Part shown: positions 1 through 13,303 of the stretch, one piece after another
Layout of the letters: each line of letters starts with the position of its first letter
Numbering within the stretch: position 1 is the stretch's first letter
Assembly: GCA_029262815.1 (NCBI GenBank)
Contig: JAJCYS010000008.1
Coordinates: 85,898-149,897 of the forward strand
Source: Deltaproteobacteria bacterium
GTDB lineage: Bacteria; Bdellovibrionota; JAJCYS01
Reading direction: 5' to 3'
DNA length: 64,000 bases
The notes under the pieces: generated by a model
Databases searched by the model: none
Told to the model about the DNA's origin: nothing
What the model saw: the letters and a program-made list of their open reading frames with translations, nothing else
Made by a program: the position numbers and the translations under genes

Positions 1-1340
<1,340 letters not shown>

Positions 1341-4300
1341 CTAGTTAATTGTTGGTGACAATAAAGTTTGCTCATCTTCGACAGCTTTTTCGCTACCTTC
1401 TTCGATGAGCTCTACATTAAGCCCTAAGCTTTGTAGCTCTTTTACCAACACATTGAAAGACTCTGGAACTCCGGGCTCCAGAATCTGTTCCCCTTTTACA
1501 ATCGCTTCGTACATTCGTGTACGACCCGCAACATCATCGGATTTGACGGTCAGCAACTCTTGTAAACAGAAGGCTGCACCGTATGCTTCCAATGCCCATA
1601 CTTCCATCTCTCCAAGTCTTTGCCCACCAAACTGAGCTTTACCACCCAAGGGTTGTTGTGTGACCAAAGAGTAGGGGCCAATGCTCCGGGCATGAATTTT
1701 CTCGTCAACCAAGTGATGCAATTTCATCATATACAGCACACCAACGGTTACTTCAGAGTCAAAAGCTTCACCCGTTCGACCATCGAATAAAAGCATTTTC
1801 CCATGTTTTGGGAAATTACAATCATTTAGAATCTGGGAAATCTCATCTTCGGAGGCACGATCAAATACAGGGGTTTTAAGATGTACGCCACGTTTTACCT
1901 TTCGCGCAAGCCCAATAACCTCTTCGTCACTTGCACTATCGATAAGTTTTGTCAGGTGCTCTCCATTCATATCAGCGCCATAAATTTTCTTTAGCGTCTT
2001 ACGACATTCATCCACACCTTTATCTTTCAATACACTCTGAACCACCTGACCTAATCCCATGGCACCCATACCCAAATGAGTTTCTAGAATTTGACCGACA
2101 TTCATCCGCGAAGGCACACCAAGCGGATTGAGTACAACATCAACAGGTGTCCCATCAGCTAAGTACGGCATATCTTCTACAGGTAGAATCTGGCTAATAA
2201 CACCTTTGTTACCATGGCGGCCAGCCATTTTATCACCCACAGAAACACGTCGCTTAATGGCTACGTAGATTTTCACCATTTTTATAACGCCAGGGGGTAA
2301 TTCGTCCACTTTGTATTTTTTGTCAATTTTTTCTTGAAATAAATCACGTACGAAAGTTATCTGCTTATTAACTTTCTGAAACAACCGATGGACTTCTTCT
2401 TCAAGTTTCGCTTCCAGCGGAATATGCTCAAGTAATGCAAAGGCAATCTTACTAAATTCCTCTTGCTCAATAACTTGTCCTTTCTTTAACAACCTTTCAC
2501 TACCGTCTTCAGACAGCAATTTCCCAGTTGCGGATTTGCCAATGACAAGTTTTTCAATTTCTTTACGTGCGGTTTTTCGAATGATAGCAATTTCATCATT
2601 GCAGTCACGCAGCAGGTCACCTTCTTCTTGCTTAACGATTTGCATAAGCCGCTCATCGCTCTCAGGACCTTCGCGAGAAAAAATCTTCGCATCAATCACC
2701 GTCCCAGAAATACCAGGAGGTACCCTGAGTGAACTATCACGCACATCGCCGGCTTTCTCACCAAAAATAGCTCTCAACAATTTCTCTTCAGGAGAGAGCT
2801 GAGTTTCTCCTTTAGGTGTAACTTTTCCAACCAGGATGTCACCTGGCTTTACTTCAGCTCCAATGCGAATAATCCCACTGAGATCTAAGTCCTTTAACAT
2901 TTCCTCATTCACATTCGGAATATCGCGTGTGATCTCTTCACGTCCAAGTTTTGTATCACGCGAAACACACTCAAATTCTTCAATATGGATAGAGGTAAAT
3001 GTATCGTCCTTAACCAACCGCTCACTGATCAAAATGGAATCTTCAAAGTTGTATCCCATCCAAGGCATAAAAGCCACTAAGACATTTTGCCCAAGAGCGA
3101 GCTCGCCGGCTTCAATAGCAGGTCCATCAGCAATAACTTGGCCTGCTCGAACTTCTTCACCTACTTTGACAATAGGTTTTTGGTTAATACAAATATTTTG
3201 ATTGGATCGTCTAAATTTAATAAGCCTATAAATATCAGCTAGGCTTTCGTCCTCTTTTGGACTGTTTATAACCTCGGCTGATTTATCCACTCGGACAACA
3301 ATGCGAGATCCATCAATACTTTCAACAATCCCATTGCGTTTAGCAACAACCGTAACCCCACTATCCCTGGCTACCAATCTTTCCATACCCGTACCAACAA
3401 GCGGTGAGCGGGTTCTTAATAGTGGGACAGCTTGTCGCTGCATGTTACTTCCCATCAATGCACGGTTGGCATCATCGTTTTCTAGAAACGGAACCAGAGA
3501 AGCAGCAACAGAAACAAGTTGGTTTGGAGAGACATCCATCAGCGACACATCTTCCCGCTTAGAATAAGTGGTTTCTCCTGAGTGACGACACACAACGTAG
3601 TCACTTACAATATCGTTTTTAGGTGTAAACTCCATGTTCGCTTGCGCAATATAAGCATTTTCCTCTTCCATTGCACTGTAGTACGAAACATCATCAGTAA
3701 CTTTTCCTTCCTTAACTGTACGGTAAGGTGTTTCTACAAACCCATAGTCATTGACACGAGCGTACGTACTTAGCGAAGAAATCAACCCAATATTCGGACC
3801 TTCAGGCGTCTCAATAGGACAAATCCGGCCATAATGGGTTGCATGGACATCCCGAACTTCAAACCCAGCACGTTCTCGAGTTAAGCCACCAGGACCTAAA
3901 GCACTCAATCTTCGTTTGTGAGTCACTTCACTCAACGGATTCGTTTGATCCATAAACTGACTGAGCTGACTTGATGAGAAGAACTCTTTAATAACAGCAG
4001 AGATGGGTTTGGCATTAATGAGGTCATGAGGCATCAATGTATCAATTTCATGCAAGCTCATTCGCTCTTTAATGGCTCGTTCCATACGAACAAGCCCAAT
4101 GCGAAATTGATTTTCAACCAACTCACCTACAGAACGAACACGTCTGTTTCCAAGGTGGTCAATATCATCAACATTACCTTTGCCGTTCTTTAGGTCAATC
4201 AACCGCTTAAGCACAGCAATAATGTCTTGTTCAGTTAGTGTTGTTTGATCTACATCAATATCTTTAAACCCTAACTTATGATTAAGCTTCAATCGGCCGA

Positions 4301-5522
4301 CAGCAGACAAGTCATATCTAGCAGGATTAAAGAAAAGATTTTTAAATAAATTTTCGGCCGCCTCCAACGTAGGAGGATCACCTGGTCTTAATCGACGGTA
4401 AATTTCTAGAAGAGCTTCTTCCCGATTATTGATTTTGTCAATAACCGAAGTATCACGCAGATACCGTCCTACACTGGATTTTTCAGTATAAATCAACTTT
4501 AGTTTTTTAACTTTTTTAGCGCGACATGCATCAATCAACTCTTGAGTAAGTTCCTCATTGGAGGCAACAATCACCTCACCAGTTGAAGTATCAACAATAT
4601 CCCCAAAAACAACACGGCCCACAAGTTCATTTTCAAAAATAGGCAATTTTTTGACTTTTGCTTCTTTTAATTTTTTTGCAGAAAATGTCGTAAATTTTTG
4701 GTTTTTCTTAACAATGACTTTTTTTGTACTTGGATCAAGTACATCATGAGCAGATCTCAACCCGTTGAGCAACTCAAACTGAAGCTCCCTCGAATATTGA
4801 CCTTTAGACTCAAAGTTAATTGTCTCTTTGTCGTAAAAAACATCTAATATTTTGTTCGTATCATACCCCAAAGCCTTCAGTAGAGCCGTAGCATACATCT
4901 TTCGCTTGCGATCAATACGAACATATAAATAATCTTTGTGGTCGAACTCAAGATCAAGCCAACTTCCATGATAAGGAATAATTCGAGCCTGAAATATAAT
5001 CTTTCCACTTGAGTGAGACAATCCCTGATCATGATCAAAGAATACCCCTGGAGATCGATGTAACTGACTTACAACTACACGTTCCGTACCATTAACAATG
5101 AAACTTCCCGTATCAGTCATTAAGGGGATCTCTCCCAAGTAGACATCCTGTTCCTTGATATCTCGAATATTTCGAGATTTGGAGGTGTCATCTACATCAT
5201 AGACCACCAACCGAACAGTGATGCGAACCGCCGCAGCGTAAGTTGTCCCTCTGACCTTACATTCATCAACATCATATTTGGGTTTATCCAAATCGTATTT
5301 GATGAACTCAAGACTACAACTATTGTTGAAATCTGTAATGGGGAATATAGAGCTAAACACAGCTTGCAAACCCGTAGATCCGCGATTCTCAGGCAAAACC
5401 CCGAGCTGCAAAAAGCGTTTATAACTCTTCAACTGAATATCGATAAGGTTCGTAATAGATACAATTTCTCGTACCTTAGAGAAATCCTTACGTATATTCT
5501 TTAATGAGACTTCCGTTTGCAT
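1341..5522 (-). CDS. rpoB: DNA-directed RNA polymerase subunit beta
   Basis: 1393 aa; [44 protein letters not shown] and [19 protein letters not shown] motifs. Confidence 0.99.
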   Translation of the reverse strand: MQTEVSLKNIRKDFSKVREIVSITNLIDIQLKSYKRFLQLGVLPENRGSTGLQAVFSSIFPITDFNNSCSLEFIKYDLDKPKYDVDECKVRGTTYAAAVRITVRLVVYDVDDTSKSRNIRDIKEQDVYLGEIPLMTDTGSFIVNGTERVVVSQLHRSPGVFFDHDQGLSHSSGKIIFQARIIPYHGSWLDLEFDHKDYLYVRIDRKRKMYATALLKALGYDTNKILDVFYDKETINFESKGQYSRELQFELLNGLRSAHDVLDPSTKKVIVKKNQKFTTFSAKKLKEAKVKKLPIFENELVGRVVFGDIVDTSTGEVIVASNEELTQELIDACRAKKVKKLKLIYTEKSSVGRYLRDTSVIDKINNREEALLEIYRRLRPGDPPTLEAAENLFKNLFFNPARYDLSAVGRLKLNHKLGFKDIDVDQTTLTEQDIIAVLKRLIDLKNGKGNVDDIDHLGNRRVRSVGELVENQFRIGLVRMERAIKERMSLHEIDTLMPHDLINAKPISAVIKEFFSSSQLSQFMDQTNPLSEVTHKRRLSALGPGGLTRERAGFEVRDVHATHYGRICPIETPEGPNIGLISSLSTYARVNDYGFVETPYRTVKEGKVTDDVSYYSAMEEENAYIAQANMEFTPKNDIVSDYVVCRHSGETTYSKREDVSLMDVSPNQLVSVAASLVPFLENDDANRALMGSNMQRQAVPLLRTRSPLVGTGMERLVARDSGVTVVAKRNGIVESIDGSRIVVRVDKSAEVINSPKEDESLADIYRLIKFRRSNQNICINQKPIVKVGEEVRAGQVIADGPAIEAGELALGQNVLVAFMPWMGYNFEDSILISERLVKDDTFTSIHIEEFECVSRDTKLGREEITRDIPNVNEEMLKDLDLSGIIRIGAEVKPGDILVGKVTPKGETQLSPEEKLLRAIFGEKAGDVRDSSLRVPPGISGTVIDAKIFSREGPESDERLMQIVKQEEGDLLRDCNDEIAIIRKTARKEIEKLVIGKSATGKLLSEDGSERLLKKGQVIEQEEFSKIAFALLEHIPLEAKLEEEVHRLFQKVNKQITFVRDLFQEKIDKKYKVDELPPGVIKMVKIYVAIKRRVSVGDKMAGRHGNKGVISQILPVEDMPYLADGTPVDVVLNPLGVPSRMNVGQILETHLGMGAMGLGQVVQSVLKDKGVDECRKTLKKIYGADMNGEHLTKLIDSASDEEVIGLARKVKRGVHLKTPVFDRASEDEISQILNDCNFPKHGKMLLFDGRTGEAFDSEVTVGVLYMMKLHHLVDEKIHARSIGPYSLVTQQPLGGKAQFGGQRLGEMEVWALEAYGAAFCLQELLTVKSDDVAGRTRMYEAIVKGEQILEPGVPESFNVLVKELQSLGLNVELIEEGSEKAVEDEQTLLSPTIN

Positions 5523-5606
5523 AGACCCCCATCCCGAAAGCTAAGCAGGTCCATCATTATAGACCACACCAATGTATAAAAATAAAAAGACGACCCGCTA
5601 AAGTCA

Positions 5607-5987
5607 TTACTTGACTTCAACTTTGGCGCCAGCTTTTTCTAGCTGTTCTTTTACCTTTGCTGCATCTTCTTTGGTGATGCCTTCTTTGACAGCCTTTGGC
5701 GCCGCTTCAACTAAGTCTTTGGCTTCTTTCAAGCCTAACCCAGTGATGACTCGAACTTCTTTAATAACGCCAATCTTATTAGACCCTACTTCAGATAAAA
5801 CTACATTGAATTCCGTTTTTTCTTCAGCAGCAGCACCGGCTTCGGCACCTGGCGCAGCAGCAACAGCTACAGGCGCAGTTGCAGATACACCAAATTTATC
5901 TTCAAGAAGCTTTACTAGCTCGGCAACCTCAACTAAAGATTTTCCACCAATCGCTTCTACTATTTGATCATTCGTAAATGCTGACAT
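5607..5987 (-). CDS. rplL: 50S ribosomal protein L7/L12
   Basis: Ala-rich hinge and C-terminal [33 protein letters not shown]. Confidence 0.98.
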   Translation of the reverse strand: MSAFTNDQIVEAIGGKSLVEVAELVKLLEDKFGVSATAPVAVAAAPGAEAGAAAEEKTEFNVVLSEVGSNKIGVIKEVRVITGLGLKEAKDLVEAAPKAVKEGITKEDAAKVKEQLEKAGAKVEVK

Positions 5988-6035
5988 ATCAGCCCCCTAC
6001 CTCTCCTAATTACTTGGTTACACACACAGAAATCT

Positions 6036-6569
6036 TTACTCTGACTTCTTAGATATTTGGGACAATGCATACACCAAATTCCTTGGCAAAGCCTGGAGGA
6101 CTCCCATGACACCTCTTATTGGTGACACTAAGGAACCAGCCAAACGACCCAATAATACTTCTCTTGAAGGCAATTTTGCCAAAGCTTGTATATCAGCTAC
6201 GGCTAACAGCTCTTCTGAGTCTTCACCGATTGCGGCTTTAAACTCAAATTTAAATACTTCATCAGTGAAGCATTTATCCATGACTTTTGATGGGCCCACC
6301 ATATCTTCATCAGATGCGACAAGCGCCAGCGGACCGTCCAACTCATCCGAAAACTTTTCAAAATGAGTTCCTTCGACAGCCCTTTTTAGCAAAGTGTTTT
6401 TGACTACAAAAACCTTTGCCCCCTGCTCTCTTAACTCAGAGCGGACCATATCAAACTGTTGTACAGAGCTCCCACTATAAGTCGTTAAAATAGCCATTTT
6501 GGCGTTTTCTAACGCTGTTTGGTAACTCTTTATAATTTCAGACTTTTTTTCTAAACTCAGTGCACACAT
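6036..6569 (-). CDS. rplJ: 50S ribosomal protein L10
   Basis: L10 pattern (VVKNTLLKRAVEGT; GPLALVASDED) and synteny with rplL. Confidence 0.97.
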   Translation of the reverse strand: MCALSLEKKSEIIKSYQTALENAKMAILTTYSGSSVQQFDMVRSELREQGAKVFVVKNTLLKRAVEGTHFEKFSDELDGPLALVASDEDMVGPSKVMDKCFTDEVFKFEFKAAIGEDSEELLAVADIQALAKLPSREVLLGRLAGSLVSPIRGVMGVLQALPRNLVYALSQISKKSE

Positions 6570-6650
6570 AGATCCTAAAACCGCGTATAATCTTTAATAC
6601 CTAACACAGTACAGACAAGGTGTCTATACAAATCAAACTTATTCTTATTA

Positions 6651-7337
6651 TTATCGCTTTACCGACACACTTGGACTCATCGTCGTGGACACATAAATGT
6701 CCCGAACATATTCGCCTTTAACCGTAGCAGGCTTGGAGCGAATAACGGCTCCCACCAAAGCTTCATAGTTACTGACCAGGTGATCCGTTTCAAATGACCG
6801 TTTTCCAATTAGCGCGTGAATGACGCCACCTTTATCCGTTCGATACTCCACAACACCTTTTTTTTGATTTTCAATCGCACGATCAACGTCAGGCGTTACA
6901 GTCCCTAACTTTGGGTTTGGCATAAGACCTTTTGGTCCTAGCACCCGAGCAACTTTGGATACTTTGCTCATCATATCGGGCGTTGCAATCACTTTGTCAA
7001 ACTCTAACCAACCCGATTTGATTTTATCGATCAGGTCTTCATCACCCACATAGTCAGCACCCGCATCGGTTGCTTTTTTTGCAGCTTCACCCTGTGCAAA
7101 AACCAATACTCGAATGGCTTTGCCAGTCCCGTGCGGTAACACGACAGAGCCCCGAACTTGTTGGTCAGAATTTTTGGCATTTACACCTAAGTTGATCGCC
7201 ATTTCAAATGACTCATCAAAAGCAGTCGCCTCAGACCCTTTGAGCGCTTCAAGAGCTGCACGGATGTCCATGCCTTCTTCATGACCCGCTAACTGGTCAA
7301 CCTTGGTCAGATATTTCTTGCCTCTGCTGCGACTCAT
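6651..7337 (-). CDS. rplA: 50S ribosomal protein L1
   Basis: [20 protein letters not shown] motif; overlaps rplK stop by ATGA. Confidence 0.98.
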   Translation of the reverse strand: MSRSRGKKYLTKVDQLAGHEEGMDIRAALEALKGSEATAFDESFEMAINLGVNAKNSDQQVRGSVVLPHGTGKAIRVLVFAQGEAAKKATDAGADYVGDEDLIDKIKSGWLEFDKVIATPDMMSKVSKVARVLGPKGLMPNPKLGTVTPDVDRAIENQKKGVVEYRTDKGGVIHALIGKRSFETDHLVSNYEALVGAVIRSKPATVKGEYVRDIYVSTTMSPSVSVKR

Positions 7338-7759
7338 TTTACTTCCTCGACTCCCATACTCCTGGCAGTGCCAGCAATAATCCTCATTGCCTGATCAATA
7401 TCTTTTGTATTCAAGTCAGGCATCTTAATCTGCGCAATCTTTTTTAACTGTTCTGCAGAAATTTTAGCTACTTTTTTTGTATTAGGCGTTGGAGACCCTT
7501 TGGGCAACCCCAGTTCTTTCTTAATCAAGACAGCAGCTGGTGGGGTTTTGGTAATAAATGAAAATGACCTGTCATGATACACAGTTATCACTACTGGAAT
7601 GATCAAGTCTCCATCTTTTGCAGTACGGGCGTTGAAAGTTTTGCAAAATTCCATAATATTTACAGAGTGTTGCCCCAATGCAGGACCCACAGGTGGAGAT
7701 GGATTCGCCTTCCCTGCCGGTATCTGTAACTTAATCATGCCTATAACTTTTTTTGCCAT
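7334..7759 (-). CDS. rplK: 50S ribosomal protein L11
   Basis: [47 protein letters not shown]. Confidence 0.98.
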   Translation of the reverse strand: MAKKVIGMIKLQIPAGKANPSPPVGPALGQHSVNIMEFCKTFNARTAKDGDLIIPVVITVYHDRSFSFITKTPPAAVLIKKELGLPKGSPTPNTKKVAKISAEQLKKIAQIKMPDLNTKDIDQAMRIIAGTARSMGVEEVK

Positions 7760-7801
7760 TTTCCTACTACTCCGCTAAAAACACTTAACTTATATTACTC
7801 G

Positions 7802-8350
7802 TCAGTTTTTCTCAACCTGAATAAAATCTAATTCTACGGGTGTCGAACGTCCAAAAATACTGACCAAGACACGCAGCTTGCCACGCTCCGGCTTTACTTC
7901 TTCCACTGTACCGTTGAAATTGGCAAAAGGGCCATCCACAACTCTGACGCTTTCCCCTTCTTCAAAAATAACCTTGGGCTTAGGTTTTAGCGTCCCTTCC
8001 GCCATACGACTGCGAATACGCTCAACCTCTTGCTCAGAGATACTTGGCGGATGAAGTGATTTACCAACAAACCCCGAAACTCTTGGCAAGTTCTTAATAA
8101 CATGCCAAGTTTTATCCGTAAGCTCCATTTGGATTAAAATGTACCCTGGAAAAAATCGTCTTCGAGTCGTACGTTTTTTGCCTTTAACCAATTCCAACAC
8201 ATTTTCAGTGGGTACTAGAATTTCCCCAAATAACTGCGTCAACTCATCGCGTTGGATTTGATCTTTAAGAGCCACGACGGTTTTGTCTTCATACCCAGAG
8301 TGGGTGTTGACAATGTACCACTTCATTTTATTATCTTGCACCTCGTTCAT
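7802..8350 (-). CDS. nusG: Transcription termination/antitermination protein NusG
   Basis: [23 protein letters not shown] region [18 protein letters not shown]. Confidence 0.98.
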   Translation of the reverse strand: MNEVQDNKMKWYIVNTHSGYEDKTVVALKDQIQRDELTQLFGEILVPTENVLELVKGKKRTTRRRFFPGYILIQMELTDKTWHVIKNLPRVSGFVGKSLHPPSISEQEVERIRSRMAEGTLKPKPKVIFEEGESVRVVDGPFANFNGTVEEVKPERGKLRVLVSIFGRSTPVELDFIQVEKN

Positions 8351-8380
8351 GATTCCTTCTTACTTAGGGATTTCAAGACC

Positions 8381-8767
8381 TTATCCCGCTATGACCCACC
8401 TCATCAAGATAGAAAAAAAATGGTCAAAAACACCTAAAAACACACCTGCAATTACAACACCTATAATGACAACTATCGTTGTTGCAACTACGTCCTTTTT
8501 GCTCGGCCAACTAACCTTGATTGTCTCTGACACTACTTCTTGTATATAATTCAGTAGCTTAGAGTACTTTACCATACCCCAAAAACTAAGAGCACCCACT
8601 CCAACTGCAATAAGCTGGCCATATAAAAATACATGCCTCACTTTGCGATGAAGATGGAATTGATATACTCCAAATTCAATTAATTTTCCACTTAAAAAGG
8701 CAATAACTACTGCAAACCCGAGTAATACGAGATACACCCATTTTTGATCTGCTTCCTTAGTCCTCAT
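8381..8767 (-). CDS. secE: Preprotein translocase subunit SecE
   Basis: C-terminal EVVSETIKVSWPSKKDVVATTIVVIIGVVIAGVFLGVFDHFFSILM; located next to nusG; extra N-terminal hydrophobic segments. Confidence 0.93.
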   Translation of the reverse strand: MRTKEADQKWVYLVLLGFAVVIAFLSGKLIEFGVYQFHLHRKVRHVFLYGQLIAVGVGALSFWGMVKYSKLLNYIQEVVSETIKVSWPSKKDVVATTIVVIIGVVIAGVFLGVFDHFFSILMRWVIAG

Positions 8768-8893
8768 TTATCATTCCTCTACACCGAATCAAACGATGCG
8801 AAACTCCGAAAAAAAGCCAAAGGTTCCCTTCCATATAACGCTTTAGAGGCATTCTACTGTGCTAAACCTATTTCCACAACTAGAAGCCCTAAA

Positions 8894-9388
8894 CTATGGA
8901 TGTTTTTTTCTAATTGGGGGCAGAATCGTAAGTGGAGACACGTCTAAAAAGCATTTTTCTCTCCCTTTGAACCAATTTCTCCTCATTTCAACTGCATACC
9001 GAACGGGGGCTTTACTCTTATAAAGGCGATGGGGGGCTCGCGTTAATCTTGCTCGTGGGCGCTCAGTAGCCATCTCTTGGCTCTCGAGTAGTTCACCTTG
9101 GTCATTAAAAAATCCAATACTTATGGGAAAACTTACATTTTTCATCCAAAAACTAACGAATTGAGCTCGGGAATACACGAAAATCATACCCTGACTCCCC
9201 GACAAGCCTTTTCGAAACATCAGCCCCCTTTGACGTTGAGTTGGATTGACCGCCAGTTCGAGTGTCACATCTTCTTTGCACAACTGCGTTCGAACTCTTT
9301 TAATGATCCCCACTGCCATAATGTCGATTGAGTCCAAAAAAAGCAGCAACAGTGTCACATTCCTAAACAAATAAAATTTTGGGTGCAT
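8894..9388 (-). CDS. DUF192 family protein, likely exported
   Basis: TLELAVNPTQRQRGLMFRKGLSGSQGMIFVYSRAQFVSFWMKNVSFPISIGFF, the DUF192 RGLM and FWMKN signatures; hydrophobic N-terminus. Confidence 0.85.
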   Translation of the reverse strand: MHPKFYLFRNVTLLLLFLDSIDIMAVGIIKRVRTQLCKEDVTLELAVNPTQRQRGLMFRKGLSGSQGMIFVYSRAQFVSFWMKNVSFPISIGFFNDQGELLESQEMATERPRARLTRAPHRLYKSKAPVRYAVEMRRNWFKGREKCFLDVSPLTILPPIRKKHP

Positions 9389-9443
9389 GATATACTACTA
9401 GGTAGTGTAGCAGCATCTTTTGAGTTTAGGAGGAATACAATTG

Positions 9444-9662
9444 ATGCCATCCATCGTAATCGGCTTAAGTAAATTGCCTAACAAAACAGCTTACCTAGGA
9501 TACGTGCCTGGTTTTTTGTGGATCATTGCTGGAATTTCTACTTGTTTTATCCTGCTATATATTTGGAAACTTCAAAAAACGAAAACACAGCTTAGGGATT
9601 GTCATTTTAAACCTAAAGACCATAGTCAGCCTTCACCCCCTCAACATGGGGACGCAACTTAG
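9444..9662 (+). CDS. Small single-pass membrane protein of unknown function
   Basis: ATG at 9444 preceded by AGGAGG (about 10 nt); one TM segment (GFLWIIAGISTCFILLYIW) then a basic tail; 3' end overlaps recO antisense. Confidence 0.5.
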   Translation: MPSIVIGLSKLPNKTAYLGYVPGFLWIIAGISTCFILLYIWKLQKTKTQLRDCHFKPKDHSQPSPPQHGDAT

Positions 9663-10356
9663 ACAACGCATGCGCTGAATCCTGAGTTAAGTCGTACACC
9701 ACTTTTAAATTGTGTGTGGCAAGAAATTGCTTAACCCGTACCCGATCTTGATACTCAAAAGCCCGATGGGACCCGCGAACCCCTGGCTTACACGTGTGGC
9801 ATACCAACCCCCTGACACTCATCCATGACACTGTTGTTCCAATCACACCCCCACATTGCGTACACATTTCACCCAAATGAAGCATCCCAGCATATTGCAA
9901 TGCCTTTACTTCGAAAAGAAATAGCAAATGGCTGTTCAACTCTGTTTCCATAGGCTGAGAAAGAGTCTGCAAAAATCCACCCAGTAAAATAAATAGGTTT
10001 GAGTTGGGATGTTCTAAAGGCGTCATACGATAGATCAGTTGAAGCGCTTGAGAAGCAATTTGGAATTTTTTTACATCTTTTGTAAGCTCAATAAATGGAT
10101 TAACTAACGTCACCTCCTTCAACGTCCAGCCCCCTTTATTATTCTGCTCTCCATGAAATTGGACATGCCACAAAGGATCACATCCACTCGGAAATCGTTT
10201 TCGACTATTCAGAGCCCCAAACGCATAAAACATCATTCGGCCATGAGTTTTAGTAAATAAATGAACCAACAGGTCACTTTCTCTCATGCGCTTGCACAAG
10301 AGAATGATTCCTCGGCATTTAACTTCTTGCGCTATCCGTGAGATGTCAGCAGCCAT
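9613..10356 (-). CDS. recO: DNA repair protein RecO
   Basis: N-terminal OB-like CRGIILLCKRMRESDLLVHLFTKTHGRMMFYAFGAL; CTQCGG/CHTC zinc cysteines. Confidence 0.85.
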   Translation of the reverse strand: MAADISRIAQEVKCRGIILLCKRMRESDLLVHLFTKTHGRMMFYAFGALNSRKRFPSGCDPLWHVQFHGEQNNKGGWTLKEVTLVNPFIELTKDVKKFQIASQALQLIYRMTPLEHPNSNLFILLGGFLQTLSQPMETELNSHLLFLFEVKALQYAGMLHLGEMCTQCGGVIGTTVSWMSVRGLVCHTCKPGVRGSHRAFEYQDRVRVKQFLATHNLKVVYDLTQDSAHALSKLRPHVEGVKADYGL

Positions 10357-11708
10357 GACGCCACAAAGAAAAATAAAGAAACAGCAGTAATATCAACTAG
10401 GGATAGCACCAGCGGACTAGCGGCCAGTGTAGGGTCTGCCCCGATTCGGTGGAACACAAATGGTAAGGCAATTCCAATACACGTTGAACAAATAATACTA
10501 AGTGTCAAAGCTGATCCTACAACGATTGGCAAAATTGCTGGCGACTGAAAAAACAAATAGGTGATGACGCTAATCATGCACCCAAAAATCAACCCTAAAA
10601 CTGCACCCACAGTCACTTGCCGAAGAATAAACAATGCAAGTCGAGATTGGTCAATTGTATCAGTCGTAATCCCTCGGATAATAATCACAGAAGTCTGCAC
10701 ACCTACGTTGCCACTAATACCATTAATGGCAGGAATAAAAATTGCCAAATACCACCAGTTTGATAACGCTGATTCAAAATGCCGAATAACAAGCATACAT
10801 AACATACCAGCAAGACTGGCGGCAAATAACCAAGGAAACCTCTTGTGAACTGAACGTAGGACGGTCTCTTGAGAAATATGAGTATCTGCACCAACCCCTG
10901 AAATCTTAAGCATGTCTTCCTCAGCTTCTTCCGAAATAACATCAATAATGTCATCAACTGTAATCACGCCCACCATCTCTTGAGCTTCATTTACAACTGG
11001 CAGAGCTAGTAAGTTGTAAGTCTCGACCAACTGTGCGGCCTCTTCTTGGTCCATACTGCTTTGAGCTGTATAGACCTCTTTATGCATCACCTCACGAATA
11101 AAATCAGATTCGTTCTTGTGCTGCAACAATTCGCGAAGACTCACAACGCCAACTAATTTTTTGATATTATTCACGACATACAGATAAAGGTAAAAAACGT
11201 CTTTTGATTCCTTAAATGAACGCATCGCATTCAATGCTTCACCCACCGTTACGGAGTCCTGGACATCAATATACTGAGTCGTCATGATGCTACCCGCAGT
11301 TTGCTCTTCTGCATAAGCAATTTGAGTTGTTTCAGGCGATTTACGCTCCATACGTTCGTACAAACGCTCTTGCACACTAAGGGGTAGTAAGTTTGCCATA
11401 TAGACCTGATCATCAGGATCTAAATGCTCAAGCAAGTTAATCACATCTTGCTCAGGGAATTCCTCCAAAAAAGTTTTTGCAACTTTCGGCTCACATTCGG
11501 CGAGCATTTCAGCTTTTAACTTTGCGTTGGGAATCACACTCCATAAGAACTGGCGTTCTTCTTCAGAGCAGAACGAGAATGCTTTGGCGATATCCGCAGG
11601 GTGAGATTTTTTAATTAAATTCAATATGTTATAGACAGCACCATGCTTAATAAATCTAGAAAGTGCTTTTACGATCAGGTCTGAGCGTTTTCGAGTTTCA
11701 TCTGACAT
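10332..11708 (-). CDS. mgtE: Magnesium transporter MgtE
   Basis: MgtE N domain (LEHLDPDDQVYMANLLP), two CBS domains, C-terminal membrane domain with FIPAINGISGNVGVQTSVIIIRG. Confidence 0.95.
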   Translation of the reverse strand: MSDETRKRSDLIVKALSRFIKHGAVYNILNLIKKSHPADIAKAFSFCSEEERQFLWSVIPNAKLKAEMLAECEPKVAKTFLEEFPEQDVINLLEHLDPDDQVYMANLLPLSVQERLYERMERKSPETTQIAYAEEQTAGSIMTTQYIDVQDSVTVGEALNAMRSFKESKDVFYLYLYVVNNIKKLVGVVSLRELLQHKNESDFIREVMHKEVYTAQSSMDQEEAAQLVETYNLLALPVVNEAQEMVGVITVDDIIDVISEEAEEDMLKISGVGADTHISQETVLRSVHKRFPWLFAASLAGMLCMLVIRHFESALSNWWYLAIFIPAINGISGNVGVQTSVIIIRGITTDTIDQSRLALFILRQVTVGAVLGLIFGCMISVITYLFFQSPAILPIVVGSALTLSIICSTCIGIALPFVFHRIGADPTLAASPLVLSLVDITAVSLFFFVASWLLTSHG

Positions 11709-11924
11709 GATTGACCTTTCACTTCGAGAAGCGCTGGACTACAGGCTTCCTCTTACATGATGACATGAAAGCAATTGAAATCAAGTAGACTGGCTAATGA
11801 TACACGTAAGCTCTCAGTTAATTACAAAAGCACCTACTGTTATACAGAAAAAAATGAAAGTCGTAAACGTTGTTTGTTCCTAATAAGCATAAACGCGCGA
11901 TATAATGTAGAGAGAATATATCTT

Positions 11925-13220
11925 ATGCTCGAACAACATTTTCGAACTTCATCTTTTTGGACACACGATTTTCCATTCTGGCTCTTCTGTGTTTATTTAT
12001 TCGCGTTGCCTATTTCTTCTGCAGCAGTAGAGGTTACATTTGTAGCACATGTCGTCTTAACTCTCGCCCTTTGGGTTAGGAATAAAAAAATTGACATTCC
12101 TCACCAAGGCAAACTTTTGTTTTACGTACCTATTGCAGTCGGGATTTTATTCACTATCTTAATTGCCTCAACGCTATTCCAAAAAAGCACTCTCAATTTC
12201 AAAGAGATCCTTGCTTTGACAAAGGGCGCAAAGGTATTTTTCATTTTCTCTTGGTCATTATATTGGGGAATAATATTTCAAGAAAGGCTCATCAAAATCA
12301 TCACAAAAGTTCTTCCGGCAGTAATCGTGCTCGTGAGTATCTACGCTCTTCTTCAGTCTTTTTTTAAAATTAATTGGTTTGGGTTTTTAGGTTCGAATCG
12401 GCCTCTTTTTTCACGGTCTGGGTTGGGATTTCCAGCCAAAGGGTTTTTTACAGAATATTTGACTTTTGGTCATACATATATTTATTACTTCGCCCTGAGT
12501 TTCTTAGTTGCAATCGATCAAAAAAAACGAACGGGGACTTGGTTAAATTGGACAACAGGACTCACCGCACTACTTGTTGTTGTACTCACGTGCACGTATG
12601 CCACAAGCGTTTGGATAAGCTTGGGCGTGCTGTTCATGGCTATCGGATTTTGCTACCTCAAAAAGAAATTTATCCTGATTGCAATTATAAGCTGTACCAT
12701 TGCCGGAGCTTTCACTTACCTTCATCCGGCACCCAATTATACCGTTCGCTTTATTTTAAACCCAAAAACAGATTATCAAGGTTTTGGAGCACGCCTTAGA
12801 GCGTGGGCCATTAACTTTAAAATATTCCAAGAACATCCGCTGATCGGAATTGGACGTGATCAAAATAAAACTCATTACGAAGCCTATCGTCTAAAGTATT
12901 ATCCTGCATCGGATTCCAAAATACATGTTGTACATGATGCCCACAATCAACTTCTTGAAGTTTTGGCGACCAATGGATTAACGGGAGCATTCTTATGGTT
13001 GATTTTTTGGCTCACTTTGTTTGTTTTTTTCTGGAATCATCGTTTGGCACCTCTTTGGCGCAAAGGTCATGGCGCTCTATGGATTATGCTCGCCATTGGA
13101 ATTACAGCTCTAATTGAAACACCTTTTGACAACAACGAAATCGCTCACAACTGTTTCGCCTTGCTCGGTCTGATTGCTGCACAATGCCTAATCGGCACCA
13201 AGCTAGAATCGGCCTCATAG
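11925..13220 (+). CDS. O-antigen ligase/polymerase (Wzy/WaaL-like) membrane protein
   Basis: Polytopic; conserved GFGARLRAWAINFKIFQEHPLIGIGRDQ and HDAHNQLLEVLATNGLTG. Start placed at 11925 rather than 11775 because upstream residues are hydrophilic and unlikely. Confidence 0.85.
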   Translation: MLEQHFRTSSFWTHDFPFWLFCVYLFALPISSAAVEVTFVAHVVLTLALWVRNKKIDIPHQGKLLFYVPIAVGILFTILIASTLFQKSTLNFKEILALTKGAKVFFIFSWSLYWGIIFQERLIKIITKVLPAVIVLVSIYALLQSFFKINWFGFLGSNRPLFSRSGLGFPAKGFFTEYLTFGHTYIYYFALSFLVAIDQKKRTGTWLNWTTGLTALLVVVLTCTYATSVWISLGVLFMAIGFCYLKKKFILIAIISCTIAGAFTYLHPAPNYTVRFILNPKTDYQGFGARLRAWAINFKIFQEHPLIGIGRDQNKTHYEAYRLKYYPASDSKIHVVHDAHNQLLEVLATNGLTGAFLWLIFWLTLFVFFWNHRLAPLWRKGHGALWIMLAIGITALIETPFDNNEIAHNCFALLGLIAAQCLIGTKLESAS

Positions 13221-13240
13221 GTTGTCCACCTTCCATGGCT

Positions 13241-13262
13241 AAGACTGGCTACGCCAGTTCTT
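13241..13262. terminator. Hairpin just downstream of the O-antigen ligase gene (possible terminator, no clear T-run)
   Basis: AAGACTGGC-TAC-GCCAGT(T)CTT inverted repeat. Confidence 0.3.
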
Positions 13263-13303
13263 TGAGATCCACCAATCCAGCGTTAGAATATTGACGCATC
13301 ATT

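Noticed and set aside
1405-4749. Several 60-120 aa plus-strand ORFs antisense to rpoB
   Set aside because: Shadow ORFs of a highly conserved gene; compositions are typical antisense translations
4440-4780. Lys-rich segment in RpoB ([26 protein letters not shown]...) looked like a lineage insertion
   Set aside because: E. coli RpoB has an alignable region (recalled ...ARHIRQLEKDGVKLIEVP...STGELICAANMEL); not an unusual insertion
6613-6625. AGACA-AGG-TGTCT hairpin in the rplA-rplJ gap as a possible L10 leader/attenuator
   Set aside because: Only 5 bp and no terminator-like tract; too weak to claim an autoregulatory element
12374-12799. 141-aa plus-strand ORF inside the O-antigen ligase gene
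   Set aside because: Alternate-frame shadow of a clear membrane-protein gene
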